From positions 34,251,608 through 34,315,607 of the forward strand of contig OX246739.1 of NCBI GenBank assembly GCA_945910005.1: a stretch of DNA of 64,000 nt. Reading direction: 5' to 3'. The notes below the pieces were generated by a model. It saw only the letters and a list, made by a program, of their open reading frames with translations, was not told the DNA's origin and did no database searches. Shown here one piece after another: positions 1-22,740 of this stretch. The number at the start of each line of letters is the position of its first letter. Positions within the stretch are counted from its first letter, which is position 1. Made by a program: the position numbers and the translations under genes. The DNA is from Isoperla grammatica (lineage: Eukaryota > Arthropoda > Insecta > Plecoptera > Perlodidae).

Positions 1-455
1 GCTTTTTACGTGGTGGTAATACTAATATGAATTATACCGTGTTATATGCAGTTGTACTGTGGCCCCATCTAAGTTATATAGATATTTTCTGCTTTAATTC
101 TTCTCGGACTCCGACGACATTCTTGAGATTTTTGTTATTACAAGAATAACTAAGAAAACTTAATTTACAACGTCTATGTGACCAACAGTGCAAAGATACA
201 CGTTCTCATGGTCTTCTAAGTCATCCTCAGTCATAAAGCACCACCAAGCCACACCACTCGCCCTTAAATCAAATTTATGTAAAATTTAAAGTCGTTATCA
301 AGTCCCTGCTGAAATTAAGGGCATAACTCTTAATTTTAAATGTTCTTTTAATTTAGAATTTTGTATTTCAAATTGGGATTTTAAGGGTCCCTTGCAATTC
401 GAATTGAAGGAGTTTTACTGTATTCATTCACATGGAACGATGTTGTATCGAGCAG
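1..455. other. intronic sequence upstream of the first visible babo exon
   Basis: AT-rich sequence with no recognisable coding region. It is taken as the 3' part of the intron preceding the transmembrane exon of the receptor gene, because the extracellular ligand-binding exons are absent from the window. The inferred acceptor is the CAG ending at 455. The pyrimidine tract before it is weak. Confidence 0.5.
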
Positions 456-10467
<10,012 letters not shown>

Positions 10468-13196
10468 ACGTCGTGTCTGTCGGAAACCGTAGAGTTTTGG
10501 GTGTTGCGAACGACACGAGGCGCCGTGTCCGGAAGTGAAATTAGACTTGGCTAGTTTTTATTAGTAACAGAAATAATGTTTTTCGTTCCCGGGGTGGTGA
10601 CTAATATATCTGTACAAATAGAGCTCTGTTGTACGTTGCCGCGTTGGATATATAGACTACCGGTCTCTCGCTAGTCGTGGGTCACGGTGGCTGGCAGCTC
10701 CGTCGAAAGTGGGGGTGATCTCCCTTCTTGCCGTCGACAAGTAGATTCCTAAATGGTACCGGTAAAATCGCATTCACATCCAGGCTTTTTATTTTTATTG
10801 AAAATGTCTATATGAGCCGTGTCGTGGAGTACTATTTGTATGAACGTAGCATTATGTACTCGTGTTTTTAATGAATTTATAATCGTAACATGATATAACT
10901 TGTGCCGAGTATCAGGTAGAGTGATTGTATCGTAGTTCCTATTATACCACTTGTGTACAGTGGTCGTATGCTGTGTGTGTGTAAATGTGAGGTTCGAAGA
11001 CGCTTTTATGAAGTTGACAGTTGGTTTGCAGTTGTTTAGGTTGTTTTCATTTTGTGGCACAATTCAGGGGAACTTTCATAATAATTACAAGACAGACCAA
11101 TTTTTCATTCAAATCCAGCGATAAATAAATACTTCAAAACATTCAGTACAAATACCTTCCACATAATACAGTAGTAGAGTAATTATTTTTGTTGTAACAC
11201 ACACCCATAACAATACTCAGTAATCTTAACCGTTTATCCTCTTTTCTGATGTCCCATTGCATTTGAACAGTACAGTACACATGTCAATGGAACAATGGAT
11301 AGGTTTGCTTACGAGATATTATAAATTGGTAAATAGCGTTGCACGTCGGTGCAGGTGGTAGGCGTTACCGTTTACTGTTCGTTTTTGGAATCCAGATGTA
11401 ATAACTACTTGTAAGCATAATACATTTTACCTCAGAGAAACAGGCCCTATTATTCCAGTGTTATATGCAAATTGGGACAATATCTCCCAGTATTGTTACT
11501 AGAGTTGAATGGTCGCGTAGCAGCTTTGCTTAGGGTTTTGACAGTCAACGCGATCCGTTATAAGTAGGTGACAATAAGAACCACCACAATTGGTGCTGTC
11601 TGTTTGGGCCTTGTCACAGTGTCACATTGATCTGGATGTTATCGCGATGTCGAAACCGATTTCCTTGGACGCAAACGTTTTGGTACCGAATGCAAACGGC
11701 AAAAGTTCAAATTGTATTTTGCTCAGCATCTATCGAAGCACGTGAAGCTTTTATGTACAAAAACCTATAATCCTGTACAAAGGGTAGAATTGTTATTGTA
11801 GCCTTTTGTGTACTTTCATCACACGTAGCATGTTATATAAATGATTATCTTAACTTTTTACAAAAGTGTATTGTGTAACTTTTGTATTGGTACTACAGTA
11901 GCTATTTTTAAATGTAGCATTTCATCCACCAACAACCAATAGTACCTTTGTTGTTGATAACATTTTGTAAAAAAACAAACTATTTTTTCTCAAAATGAAA
12001 ATTGGCTTACATTTATTGATTGTCATTGTCGACACTACATTTTGCATCTAATGTGGTCGGTTTTACATAAATAATTCAAATGTGCCCTCTCATACCATTA
12101 CCACGTATTATGTGAGAGATGCCCATAATCTTTGTCTGCTCAATGTTTCTAAAGTTCTAGGTGTTCATTTAAGATCACCTTTCACATCATTTCACAATCT
12201 GCCTCTCGTCATCTTTGCCTTAATTTTTCTCTCGACACTTCCCTACTGGTTGTGTATCTTTACTTTGTTTCTTCTTGAAGTCCCATTGTATATTTTCTTC
12301 CATATCCATTTCCCTTGTTTCTCAAGCATATGCGATAAAATATCATTAATTCATGTAAAGTAATCCAAGTACAATACGGTCAATATACCAATTTGCAATA
12401 CACATATATGTATCATCATTCATCATTATTAATTTTTGTAATTGCTTCTCTCATCTTACTTACTGCGTTTGGCTGCTTTCTCTGCCAATGTTGTAGTTTG
12501 TATCTGTCTTTCTTATATTTTTTTCTTCATTATATTCAGCAACCTTGCTTTCTCCATTCCTGTCTTTCAATCGAGGCTGTGCGAAGAGAGTTTCTTGCGC
12601 TTTGACGGAATAGAGACTTTTCAGGTTAGTTGGAAAAAAAGCTTGGTCTAGACATGATTAACTTGTAATATGTAAAAGTTTTGAAAGTTACACATTGGTA
12701 TATGATTATCTGAATATACTGTACCTACTTAAATCCAAACCGAATGTTATGGACATTTAACTGTGAGATCTCATTTTTCTATCAAAATCGCCAACACAAA
12801 GCCTTTGTCAACTCGGGGGTTTTTGATACAATTAACCCAGGTGCAGCTTTGTAAGATACTGTATTTATATTGTTTAACAACGTTTTTCACAACACAGCCA
12901 TTACTTTGGGCCTGAAACCTCCGCGTTTTACTGGCAGATATGTGCTCAAAGTTAAGTGTATTGTCCATTTTTGAAGAAATGTGAGTTTAGTCGGGTTTGT
13001 GTTTTCACAATGACATATTGTATCTGATGATGATTGGTTTATACTGTATTAAAGTAAATTGTGTTAATAATAGCTCATATTCACAGTTTTTATTTAAAGG
13101 CTTGAGCCTTTATTGCATCTTGTTGAGGAACCCGTGTCTTTGATGAAAGACCGACTTGATGCGGGTAACAAGCGATGATTGACGAATCTTGTAATT
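10468..13196 (+). other. probable babo 3' UTR and downstream noncoding sequence
   Basis: No coding region is recognised. The first several hundred bases are presumably 3' UTR. An AATAAA at 11124-11129 is a possible polyadenylation signal, but in such AT-rich DNA that is weak evidence. No tandem repeat or clear transposon end seen. Confidence 0.4.
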
Positions 13197-13348
13197 AGGG
13201 CGTATCTCAAACCTCTATTTTGACCTGCTTCGCCTACCTCACCAACTAAAACAACAATTACCAATTGTTATAATTAATTGTTACTAATTGTTAGGTTAGT
13301 CGGCTACGCTAGTCGACTAGCGAAAAACATCGATTTGAGACCCAGCCT
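13197..13348. mobile_element. short MITE, family copy 1
   Basis: Imperfect inverted ends (AGGGCGTATCTCAAAC on the left, ATTTGAGACCCAGCCT on the right) enclose about 150 bases. It contains the palindrome CGCTAGTCGACTAGCG and an AATTGTTATAATTAATTGTTA block. The same blocks in reverse orientation make up 19971-20112, showing this is a dispersed family. Confidence 0.7.
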
Positions 13349-13675
13349 TATTGCATAGATTATGTATCATTAATACTGTAGGCCTACTATGCATTGCAAA
13401 AAAAATGCATCAAATTTGGGATTCCCTGACTTAAATCACTAATTAACTGACATGATCTAATGTTTTGTTACCACACGGCTTCACTGTGTGTAGGTCTGCG
13501 GTTGTCTACCCTCGACGCGTGTTCATAGGTGCCAACTTGAGAGGTACCCTGTGCAAATGTTTGTCAGACAATGATAAGTCTAGTGCACTGCTTCAATCAT
13601 AGTTAGTTTCCTGAGCTGCTAGCTTCGCATCACCTTTTTTTTGACACCCGAAGTCCGCTTTACTTCACTTAAATA
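13349..13675. other. unannotated noncoding stretch
   Basis: AT-rich, no coding region. A 13-base sequence GTTCATAGGTGCC at 13521-13533 recurs inverted at 14293-14305, so a larger element may enclose the one at 13676-14241. I find no target duplication to support that. Confidence 0.3.
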
Positions 13676-14241
13676 CCGTATTTACATGAATATATTTCAT
13701 ATTTTATCTCTACAAATTTACTACTTAGCACTCATAGCCTGTATTAGAAAAAACTTTACTGAGAATTAAATTTCGGCTTTTACATTTAATTATATTTATC
13801 ATGGTTCATGGTATTGATAATTGTAATTATTAATGCTAATAAGTAATGGATATATATAGGCCTACTACCAATAACTATTAGTGTAGGCTACCTTAACCAA
13901 CGAGTGTCTCCAAATTTATATTCCATTAATAGTTGTATACAGTAGTATGTTTATGCTCAAGTCGTCGTACTGTACAACAACTTCGGTAATGCTTCCGTCA
14001 CGGGTGGGTAGGCGGCAGCCAATCTGTGGCTAATTTAAATACCTGCTCGGGTTGGCCGAGACCGTAAACACGTCATTGATTGATGACGAAAGCGTTCTCG
14101 TAGTGGCTACGTACAATAACAAGTAAGAGTTAAATTTATGAGTTAATTTATGGGTGTTGCCATGGTTTTTATAAAACTGATTTTCAAGCTATTAAAGAGT
14201 AAACAAAAATATGTTTAAAAAATATTCAAATGTAAATACGG
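13676..14241. mobile_element. Tc1/mariner-like MITE candidate
   Basis: Inverted ends CCGTATTTACAT and ATGTAAATACGG are each bordered by TA, consistent with a TA target duplication. No transposase frame lies between them. Classification rests only on the ends and the dinucleotide. Confidence 0.5.
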
Positions 14242-16474
14242 TATGTATAGTATTCTCACCTTGTGACCGATTTTTAACTCCCCCTTGTAACAGGCACCTA
14301 TGAACATGAGACCGTCTACCTCCCCCCGGGGTCCCCTCCCCCCTTTACTTATTGCAACATCCAATGCAAAACACTTGAGAATGTGCAAGTAGTACTTTTT
14401 GGTTCGAGTCGAGTAGTAAAAAAAAAGAAAACAAACTGATACTGTTGTAATCGGACTGTAAAATCATAATTTGGAGCTAGTACTTGCTAAAAAATGGTCT
14501 TCTTACTGATATCAAACTCGAGTTCTAATCTGTTACGTCATGTGATATTGTGAATAAGATCTGTTATAAGCGGCAGCAAATAATGTTGAATGTACCATCA
14601 GCAAGCATTAATTTCTTCTTAGGTACTTGAAAGCATATTACCGGCAGCTGGCCCAGCCGCGAAACTGGCGTCAAATTGTCGAGATCGGCGGGGCTTAGCG
14701 TCGTTGTTTCAGATTCTTTCAATCGCATTCAAAGTACCCAACAGAAAGGGTACAATGGCCTAACTTGCGTAAATTCTATCACATCGTAATTAAAAAAGAA
14801 CGTACGGCTATACGAGTTGAAACAAAATGATTTAAAATATTAAAGGGGCTTTTACCTGCTAAATATAATTTTCTACACAGAATAGCAATTGATAACGTGG
14901 CCCATTAAACAACTTTAGTCTGAAGCATTGAACTTATTAATTGAAGTTTCCAGGTAAGTTGCGTGGCGGCAATGTGGTACAGCAATAGAATGCCTAGACA
15001 TGCTCTCTGACTTCCCTTACTTTTATGAATGAACAATTTTGAGCCCAATTGAGCATGTCTGATACCATTGACAGTCAATTACTAATGCCAACAAAATGTG
15101 CAATGTCCAGAAACTGTACCACTTACTGAAGTTGGGTGCATCGGATTGTGTGAAATTCTATTCTCTCCATCTCGACCACTGAAATGACACCACTGCCATT
15201 CAGCTGCTATGCCTATGCCTATAACGTAGTCTGCACCTTTTCCGCACGACCACCAAGTTGATTTCCATGAAAATAAAATAGTGGATATATTCTTAGCTCG
15301 GCTCGATTTTTGAAGTACTTGCACATCTCTAGAAAATATGCTATTAGTTCATATTTCATCTTTGTTTTGTGTTGTTTAATTTATTTTTTAGGGACGTTTG
15401 TTAATCCAATACTCGCTATGTTGTCATTATTGTACACTGATCGTGTGTTTCTTGAGTAAACCATGCTCGCCCGAACAAGCGCAAGATGTTGTACTCTTAT
15501 TTCTTGCATCATTAACGGCGAGGAAAGTAAATCAAAACCCTCCTCATCTAAAGCATAAGCAATAAATATAAGCAGAGTAACAGGTATCTAAATAATGTGT
15601 ACCTATTAGAAAGAAAGTAATTGTTAGTAAAGTAGCTTAGGTATGTTGATTTATTTTTATCAAGCTGCCACATAGCATTGACCCCTCCACCTTGTTAGTC
15701 TGCAGTTAGTTTTCTAGGATTAACAAATGAGCCTACTGTTATGTTTATGTAATTCGTTTCTGGCTATAATCTGTGTTTCCTTTAGGTATGCATACGAATT
15801 GATAATGTCCTAGTAAATAGTAGAATGGTAAACCTTAAATTCCGAAAAGGGCCTATCGCTGCCTAGAAGCTTTAACGAACTAGACGTGGCTGCATTGTTT
15901 TTAGTAGTGGGCACGTGGTGAAGGCAAGGGTGTAAGCTTCATGGGAACACAACTGGCATAATATGCTGCCATCTGAATATAATGTGGACTATTGTGTGCA
16001 TCCCTAGTTGTTGCTTTTCTTTCCACTTAATCCATAAGTTCTCGTTTCTGTTTTCCTTGTATACTGTTCTAATTAATTGTATGTAATGCTTTTTATTTTG
16101 TTTTTGCACAATTGTGGGGTCAAATACAGATCTCTCCCATCTTAAATCATAGTTCATACAAAAAAATAATCATCAGTATAAATAACTACTACCTTTTTTC
16201 CTCAGGATGAGTTTAATATTTGCAGGTGTAGACCTTTCAGGTGTAACTAGATTTCAGGTACCTTGTAACCAGGATTGATAAATAGCACATACCATAAGAA
16301 ATAGTGTATGTGTAAGTGTCAAACTGCAATTAACGTTTTAATATGTTACTAGCAACCATTTCTTGTGTTCAGTGTTGTGGAAATTCTTATGTTGTAGGAT
16401 TTATGTTCAGTTATTTGTGGAATACTATATATACATAGTGAATGGTGTTATCATAGTGTGTGTGAAACTTATTT
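14242..16474. other. unannotated noncoding stretch
   Basis: About 2.2 kb of AT-rich DNA with scattered short open frames in both directions, none resembling a known protein. No array or paired element ends recognised. Confidence 0.3.
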
Positions 16475-16530
16475 GTATGTATGTATTTATTGAAGATCTG
16501 CCAGGCAATACACCTTTGGCACCTTCGGTA
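16475..16530 (-). mobile_element. LINE 3' tail, reverse orientation
   Basis: Read on the minus strand, the sequence ends in TTCAATAAATACATACATAC, an AATAAA-type signal running into a short tetranucleotide repeat. That is a common 3' end of insect CR1/RTE/Jockey-type LINEs. Only the tail can be recognised, and the inner boundary is a guess. Confidence 0.35.
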
Positions 16531-17659
16531 AATTGTTAATTATCAGATTCTGTAAAAGCTCTTAATGACTGTAGTGTGTTATTGCCTATATAAAATGTAG
16601 GCCTATGCCTTGTTGAAAGGAAATACAGTAGACTTTTTGTACTACTGTTGACAATGTGGTGGTTTTATTTCTTATGAATCAGGTGTAAAAATGTAATCAT
16701 TAACTGTATTAAAAATTCTATTTTAAAAATAAAATATGTCCAGTTAACTACCAGTACGAGAAAAATGTATGATGGATAATTTCAGGCTGGACCTAAAAAA
16801 AGTAGTTGGCAGTGTTTTTAGAAAGTCAAGATTCCTTCATTCTAGTGGACTATCTACTGTATATAGATAGCATATAATTTATCACTTGGTTATTTTAACA
16901 AATTCTATATTAACAAAATTACATTTAAGTAATTTGTATATACGTACATACTAAACTGAATTTGAGATTCTTGATACATATACCTAATGAGTGTAGACAT
17001 GTGAAATAATGTAGTAGACTCTACTATCAAGTGCAAACCTGTAGTTCATGTGTGTTAACTGTAGTTAATTGTTAATCTACATCAGCTTACCATCATTTTT
17101 ATTATAGCTTTTTTATTAATGACTTAGCCACATGTTTCTGCATAATATTTCTGTTGATTTTGTACAATATAATGCACAATAGTGTTGCATAATACAATGA
17201 ATTTATTGATAAGATTTGTCACATTTCTTCTCCTCTTCCACGTGAGCTTCCTGTAAGTGAAGGCTGTATCTTGATCTATCATCCTGCAGAACCCCTGATT
17301 TCTGGAAGTAAACTAAAATATGTCATCCTCTAGAGAGTTGAATGCTCTTGTGTATAAATGATAGGCCTACACTGTTCCAATAAATATTGCGTTTTTCAAA
17401 TTACCTTATTTAACCTTTGTAATGTGTTGCAGTTGCAACACACCTTTCACATTTTAATTATGTAAGTACTAATTTGAAAAACGAAAATGTGTATTGGATC
17501 AGAGAAACATTTGTGACAAAGAGCATTGAATTCTATTTTGGTCTAGCTCTAGGCCTACATTTTGACAACTAAGCAATTTTAACCTATAGAAATCGAGGGT
17601 TCCGCAGGGCGGGTCGAGTTGCAGTAATAATTATTGTGCACCCTCTACATAATCTATGG
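16531..17659. other. unannotated noncoding stretch
   Basis: AT-rich, with no gene and no repeat that I can support. Confidence 0.3.
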
Positions 17660-17990
17660 AAGTAAGTAAGTATTTATTAGTCCAATTGATTCACACAGAG
17701 TACAAATATGGATGTCCTCAAAAGTGGGTGCAGACCCAAATAATTAAATTACATTTAACATTTAACACATTTAAACTATAATTAGAATTAAACAATTCAC
17801 ATTAAAACATTTACAATAGCCCACAAGAAGCTCATTCATGCAAATAGATAAACTACTAATTGTTTACACAGTAGCAGTTGATATACAGTACATAATACAT
17901 AAATATATAATTATGTTAAAAATACAGTGCTGCATGTAGCACTTGCGCCAAAACAAAACAATAACTGTGCAATGCAAGCACTATCTCTTA
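17660..17990 (-). mobile_element. LINE 3' end fragment, reverse orientation
   Basis: On the minus strand the sequence ends GGACTAATAAATACTTACTT followed by AC, a polyadenylation-like signal merging into a (TTAC)n tail typical of insect non-LTR elements. The AT-rich sequence behind it would be the LINE 3' UTR. No coding remnant is identifiable, and the far boundary is approximate. Confidence 0.4.
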
Positions 17991-18138
17991 CAGTTTTACT
18001 GCACAGTAATAATAACTTATTGAAATTTCGTTACAGGATTTTTAGCTGGTGTAGCTTTGAATATTGGTTGAAAAAAGTAATACGGCGAAAGTAAAGGGGG
18101 AGTGAAGTGAGTATAGATAGCTCGGCTCGTCAGTTAGG

Positions 18139-18358
18139 TCATGACGTAGGTCGAATCAGATCCACCATATCGCCGGGGTCGTCAAAAGTAGCGACGTGGG
18201 GGGAGGGGGGTGTTTGGAAGTATCAAGAAGTGAGAAAGTAGGAAGAGGAAAAATTGTGAAAGCCACATAAGATGAATAAGGGAATGACAATAAGTGCACG
18301 AGAGCCCTGTTTGCGGGCGCCGGTTTCCACGCGGAGGTACCCACACCCATCTCGACCG
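18139..18358. repeat. dispersed repeat, copy 1
   Basis: Shares an ordered series of blocks with 51726-51990: GAAGTGAGAAAGTAGGAAGA, then AAGCCACATAAGATGA, GAGAGCCCTGTTTGCGGGC, and ATCTCGACC near the end. Divergence is about one base in six. Type unknown; the arrangement would fit the 3' part of a retroelement. A G-homopolymer follows it. Confidence 0.6.
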
Positions 18359-18420
18359 GGGGGGGGGGGGGGGAGATGGTCATTTGAAAGGGCGCGCCCC
18401 CCCCCCCCCCCCAATGACGT

Positions 18421-18860
18421 GCTACTGATTGATTGATTGATTGCTGGTCTTTATTCAAGCTTGTTCGATATAAATCAGCTCAAGCAAACAATTTGTAGAC
18501 GAGACACGCAGAAAAAACGCGCTAAATTAAGTTTCTAATAATATCTCAAAAAACCTATACACGATATTTAAAAAAGTGATAAACAAATACGCGAAATTGT
18601 AGATTTGAAAGAACTACAAAATTGAATGATACAAGTTTTAAATATTTGTATCGATTGCTACGTGCCCACAGCAGAAAATACTCGATGGGGATCGAGTGCC
18701 GGCCGGCTAGCTGCTGTGGTGGGGGGTGGGTCAGGTTCAGGAGTACCCTGACGAGAGACGTATGTGTGAACTGGTAGGGCTCCACTTGTTTTTTTAAGGG
18801 AATGTGGGAAAAACAAGAAACCATAGAGAGAGAAGCTGTCACAATTGTATGCTAATAATG
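18421..18860 (-). mobile_element. LINE 3' end with (CAAT)n tail, reverse orientation
   Basis: The minus strand reads GAATAAAGACCAGCAATCAA and on into further CAAT units, i.e. AATAAA followed by a short tetranucleotide tail. The upstream 400 bases have no stable frame and look like LINE 3' UTR. The 5' boundary is arbitrary. Confidence 0.45.
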
Positions 18861-19970
18861 ATAAGACTAGATGATAATTAATAATAATGTAATTAATGGT
18901 AATAATGTTAACATGGGTATTAAGTTAGTAACAATAGATGGACACGATTTTAACAATGATACATATAATATAGTGACCGATAAGACAGTATCAGTTATCA
19001 GTGTTATTGGGTTGGCACCACTGATCAGGCAAATGCCTTACAAAATTAAGCACTAGTATACCATAAATAATCTTGATCAAATGACAAGGGACAAAATGAC
19101 TAACCGTAGTGATCGCACGGTGACATTATAAATAACTGTGACAAAGATAGATAATGTGATACTAATTCAATATTATGATGATGATAATTAATAGTGTAAT
19201 TGATAAAGCCGGCACCTTATGAAAACCATACCAAGGTTACCACAGCAACAATAATAATTGCAGGGTGATATTGAGGAATAATATTCACACTTACAAAATT
19301 AGTTAATAGAATAATATTTAATAAGATGATTGTAAATGAAAAGTATAATTTAGTAAAGTCACTGAGGCGTTATTCAAGAGACCATTGTCTGTCCCCGATG
19401 TGCTGGCAACTTAGGTTGACAGTTGATGATGGCTTAACGACGTCATGTACGTAAACATCCATAGGAATGTTCAGAGTGAGCGTAATAGTACAGTCAATAA
19501 TGAAGAATTACGAAAAACACTCGTTAGTATCAGCCGTGCTTGACGATGACTGCACCTCGTTGATGTTGGTTTATGTAATTAATGTAAACACTAACTCTGG
19601 TAGGTAGTCTATTGAAAGGGTATAACAATAACAAATAATAATGATAATGACTGAACATCCATAGGAGTGTTCAGGAGTACTTATCAGCCGCAGCCTCAGC
19701 CTTCTCTCCGGTATAGGGTCAATCAGGTCAGGTAGGGGGTGTGTCCGGCATGCGCCAGCTCGCCAGAACCGTCCCCAGGCGTCCGTCCGTCACTCCAGGA
19801 ATCAGCAGCCGTCGTAGTCGTCAGTCGTAGTTACGGTTAATGTTCCGAGTATCGGAACAACAGTCGATCTCCTGTAGCAACTTTGTTAGTGTTCGTTCAA
19901 GGAATACTTCTATTCCGTCCAAGACGCTAGTGCAGTGCAGACAATGTAAGCCAAACTGTCACAACAGTCT
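18861..19970. other. unannotated AT-rich stretch
   Basis: Rich in AATAATGATAA-type low-complexity sequence. ACATCCATAGGA-TGTTCAG occurs twice (about 19455 and 19655), a local duplication. No coding region recognised. Confidence 0.3.
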
Positions 19971-20112
19971 CAGGCTGTGTCAAATCGATGTTTTTCGCTA
20001 GTCGACTAGCGTTGCCTACTAACCTAACAATTAGGAACAATTAATTATAACAATTGGCAATTGTTGTTTTAGTTGGCGAGGTAGGCAAAGCAGGCCACAA
20101 TAGAGATTTGCC
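19971..20112. mobile_element. short MITE, family copy 2, inverted relative to copy 1
   Basis: Contains, in reverse order, the blocks of 13197-13348: TCAAATCGATG, TTTTTCGCTAGTCGACTAGCG split by one base, CTAACCTAACAATTAG, the AATTATAACAATTGG block, and TTGGCGAGGTAGGCAAAGCA. The terminal repeats are more decayed than in copy 1. Confidence 0.65.
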
Positions 20113-20611
20113 GTCGACTAGGCCTAGGTTTCCTATACGTGCACACGCAATCACTTCCCTCATTCGAGGTTTGGACTCGTTATCTTTTTCTACGCCAGTC
20201 GGTTGCTTATCTATGTGACGAGGGGTGAGCGGGGTAGTACCGTAAGATTCAAAAGTTATGCCCATAACACAATACCAGGTAATTAGTAATTAATTGTTAC
20301 TGATTATACATTACGAATAATGGTACCACAATGATAAAATATTGTAAATTATTAAATACAGTTTCTAGTTCTTACGAATCCACACTTCACTGTTATCATC
20401 ACTTTTTTAATATCGTGCGGCAGCGCTCTCAAGATATTACTGAAGACATTTAATTTCGCGGTGTTTATATAAGACTAGCCTACCCTTCACCGAGAAGGGA
20501 TTTTAGCAAGTGACAGAATGCCCTCTTACACGCGTCGTGTGAAGGTCGTTGGTGTCGTGGGGATGTTTCTGGCAATGCCATGACTTGGGAGTCCGACCAA
20601 ATTGCCGTCAT
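20113..20611. other. unannotated noncoding stretch
   Basis: No gene or element supported. It leads directly into the 81-base satellite. Confidence 0.3.
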
Positions 20612-22628
20612 AGACTATTACATTCTTATACTCAACCGCCAGTTGAGTGCACGATGTTTCAACTAAAGTAAACTGATACCTATACTCATGCCGTCATATT
20701 ACATTCTTATACTCAACCGCCAGTTGAGTGCACGATGTTTCAACTAAAGTGAACAGATACCTATACTCATGCTGTCATATTACATTCTTATACTCAACCG
20801 CCAGTTGAGTGCACGATGTTTCAACTAAAGTAAATAGATACCTATACTCATGCTGGCATATACAATTCTTATACTCAACCGCCAGTTGAGTGCACGATGT
20901 TTTAACTAAAGTAAATAGATACCTATACTCATGCTGTCATATACAATTCTCGTACTCAACCACCAGTTGAGTGCACGATGTTTCAACTAGAGTAAACAGA
21001 TACCAATACTCATGCTGTCATATTACATTCTTATACTCAACCGCCAGTTGAGGGCACGATGTTTCAACTAAAGTAAATAGATACCTATACTCATGCTGGC
21101 ATATACAATTCTTATACTCAACCACCAGTTGAGTGCACAATGTTTCAACTAAAGTAAACAGATACCTACACTCATGTTGTCATAGTACATTCTTATACTC
21201 AACCGCCAGTTGAGTGCACGATGTTTCAACTCAAGTAAATAGATACCTATACTCATGCTGTCATATTACATTCTTATACTCAACCGCCAGTTGAGTCCAC
21301 GATGTTTCAACTCAAGTAAATAGATACCTATACTCATGCTGTCATATACAATTCTTTCTTATACTCAACCACCAGTTGAGGGCACGATGTTTCAACTAAA
21401 GTAAATAGATACCTATACTCATGCTGTCATATTACATTCTTATACTTTACTGCCAGTGCACGATGTTTCAACTCAAGTAAATAGATAGGTACCTATACTC
21501 ATGCTGTCATATACAATTCTTTCTTATACTCAACCACCAGTTGAGGGCACGATGTTTCAACTAAAGTAAATAGATACCTATACTCATGTTGTCATATTAC
21601 ATTCTTATACTCAACCGCCAGTTGAGTGCACGATGTTTCAACTAAAGTAAACAGATACCTATACTCATGCTATCATATACAATTCTTAGACTCAACCGCC
21701 AGTTACATGCACGCTGTTTCAACTAAAGTAAACAGATACCTATTCATGCTGTCATATTACATTCTTATACTCAACCGCCAGTTGAGTGTACGATGTTTCA
21801 ACTAAAGTAAACAGATATCTATACTCATGCTGTCATATTACATTCTTATACTCAACCGCCAGTTGAGTGCACGATGTTTGAACTAAAGTGAACAGATACC
21901 TATACTCATGCTTTCATATTACATTCTTATACTCTACTGCCAGTTGAGTGCACGATGTTTCAACAAAAGTAAACAGATACCTATACTCATGCCGTCATAT
22001 TACATTTTTATACACTACCGCCAGTTGCGTGCACGCTGTTTCAACTAAAGTGAACAGATACCTATACTTATGCCGTCATATTACATTCTTATACTCAACC
22101 GCCAGTTGAGTGCACGATGTTTGAACTAAAGTGAACAGATACCTATACTCATGCTTTCATATTACATTCTTATACTCTACTGCCAGTTGAGTGCACGATG
22201 TTTTAACTAAAGTAAACAGATACCTATACTAATGCTGTCATATTACATTCTTATACTCAACCGCCAGTTGAGTGCACGATGTTTCAACTAAAGTAAACAG
22301 ATACCTATACTCATGCTGTCATATTACATTCTTATACTGAACCGCCAGTTGTGTGCACGATATTTCAACTAAAGAAAACAGATATCTCTACTCATGCTGT
22401 CATATTACATTCTTATACTCTACCGCCAGTTGCGTGCACGCTGTTTCAAATAAAGTAAACAGATACCTATACTTATGCCGTCATATTACATTCTAATACT
22501 GAACCGCCAGTTGTGTGCACGATATTTCAACTTAATTAAACAGATACCTATACCCATGCCGTCATATTACATTCTTATACTCAACCGCCAGTTGAGTGCA
22601 CGATGTTTCAACTAAAGTGAAGAGATAC
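20612..22628. repeat. 81-bp satellite array, about 25 copies
   Basis: The unit contains CTCAACCGCCAGTTGAG, GTGCACGATGTTTCAACTAA and AGATACCTATACTCATG in order. Core starts at 20631, 20712, 20793 and 20874 show an 81-base period, and the last core is near 22580. Single-base variants and small indels are scattered among units. There is no open frame across the array. The CTCAACCGCCAGTTGAG core is itself a near-palindrome. Part of the unit resembles the interior of the dispersed element seen at 29547-29812. Confidence 0.92.
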
Positions 22629-22650
22629 TTGTCCGACCTTGAATCAGTCA

Positions 22651-22740
22651 AGGTCTACTTGATCTCTGCCTAGCGGAGGCTCGTCGAACTCCCAAGTTGC
22701 GAGTTCGACGAGCCTCCGCTAGGCGGAGATCAAGTTGACC
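22651..22740. repeat. foldback element with 40-base arms
   Basis: Left arm 22651-22691 (begins AGGTCTACTTGATCTCTGCC) and right arm 22701-22740 are near-perfect inverted copies around a 9-base loop. It lies 22 bases after the satellite ends. Related half-sites occur at about 35371 (AAGGTCGATTTGATCTCCGC) and within the hairpin at 55197-55403 (CAAGGTCTACTTGATC). Confidence 0.8.

Noticed and set aside
13521..14305. Outer element defined by GTTCATAGGTGCC inverted pair
   Set aside because: Only 13 bases match and no target duplication is visible.
20612..22628. CRISPR-like array
   Set aside because: Units are 81-base direct repeats without conserved repeat/variable spacer alternation, in eukaryotic DNA.
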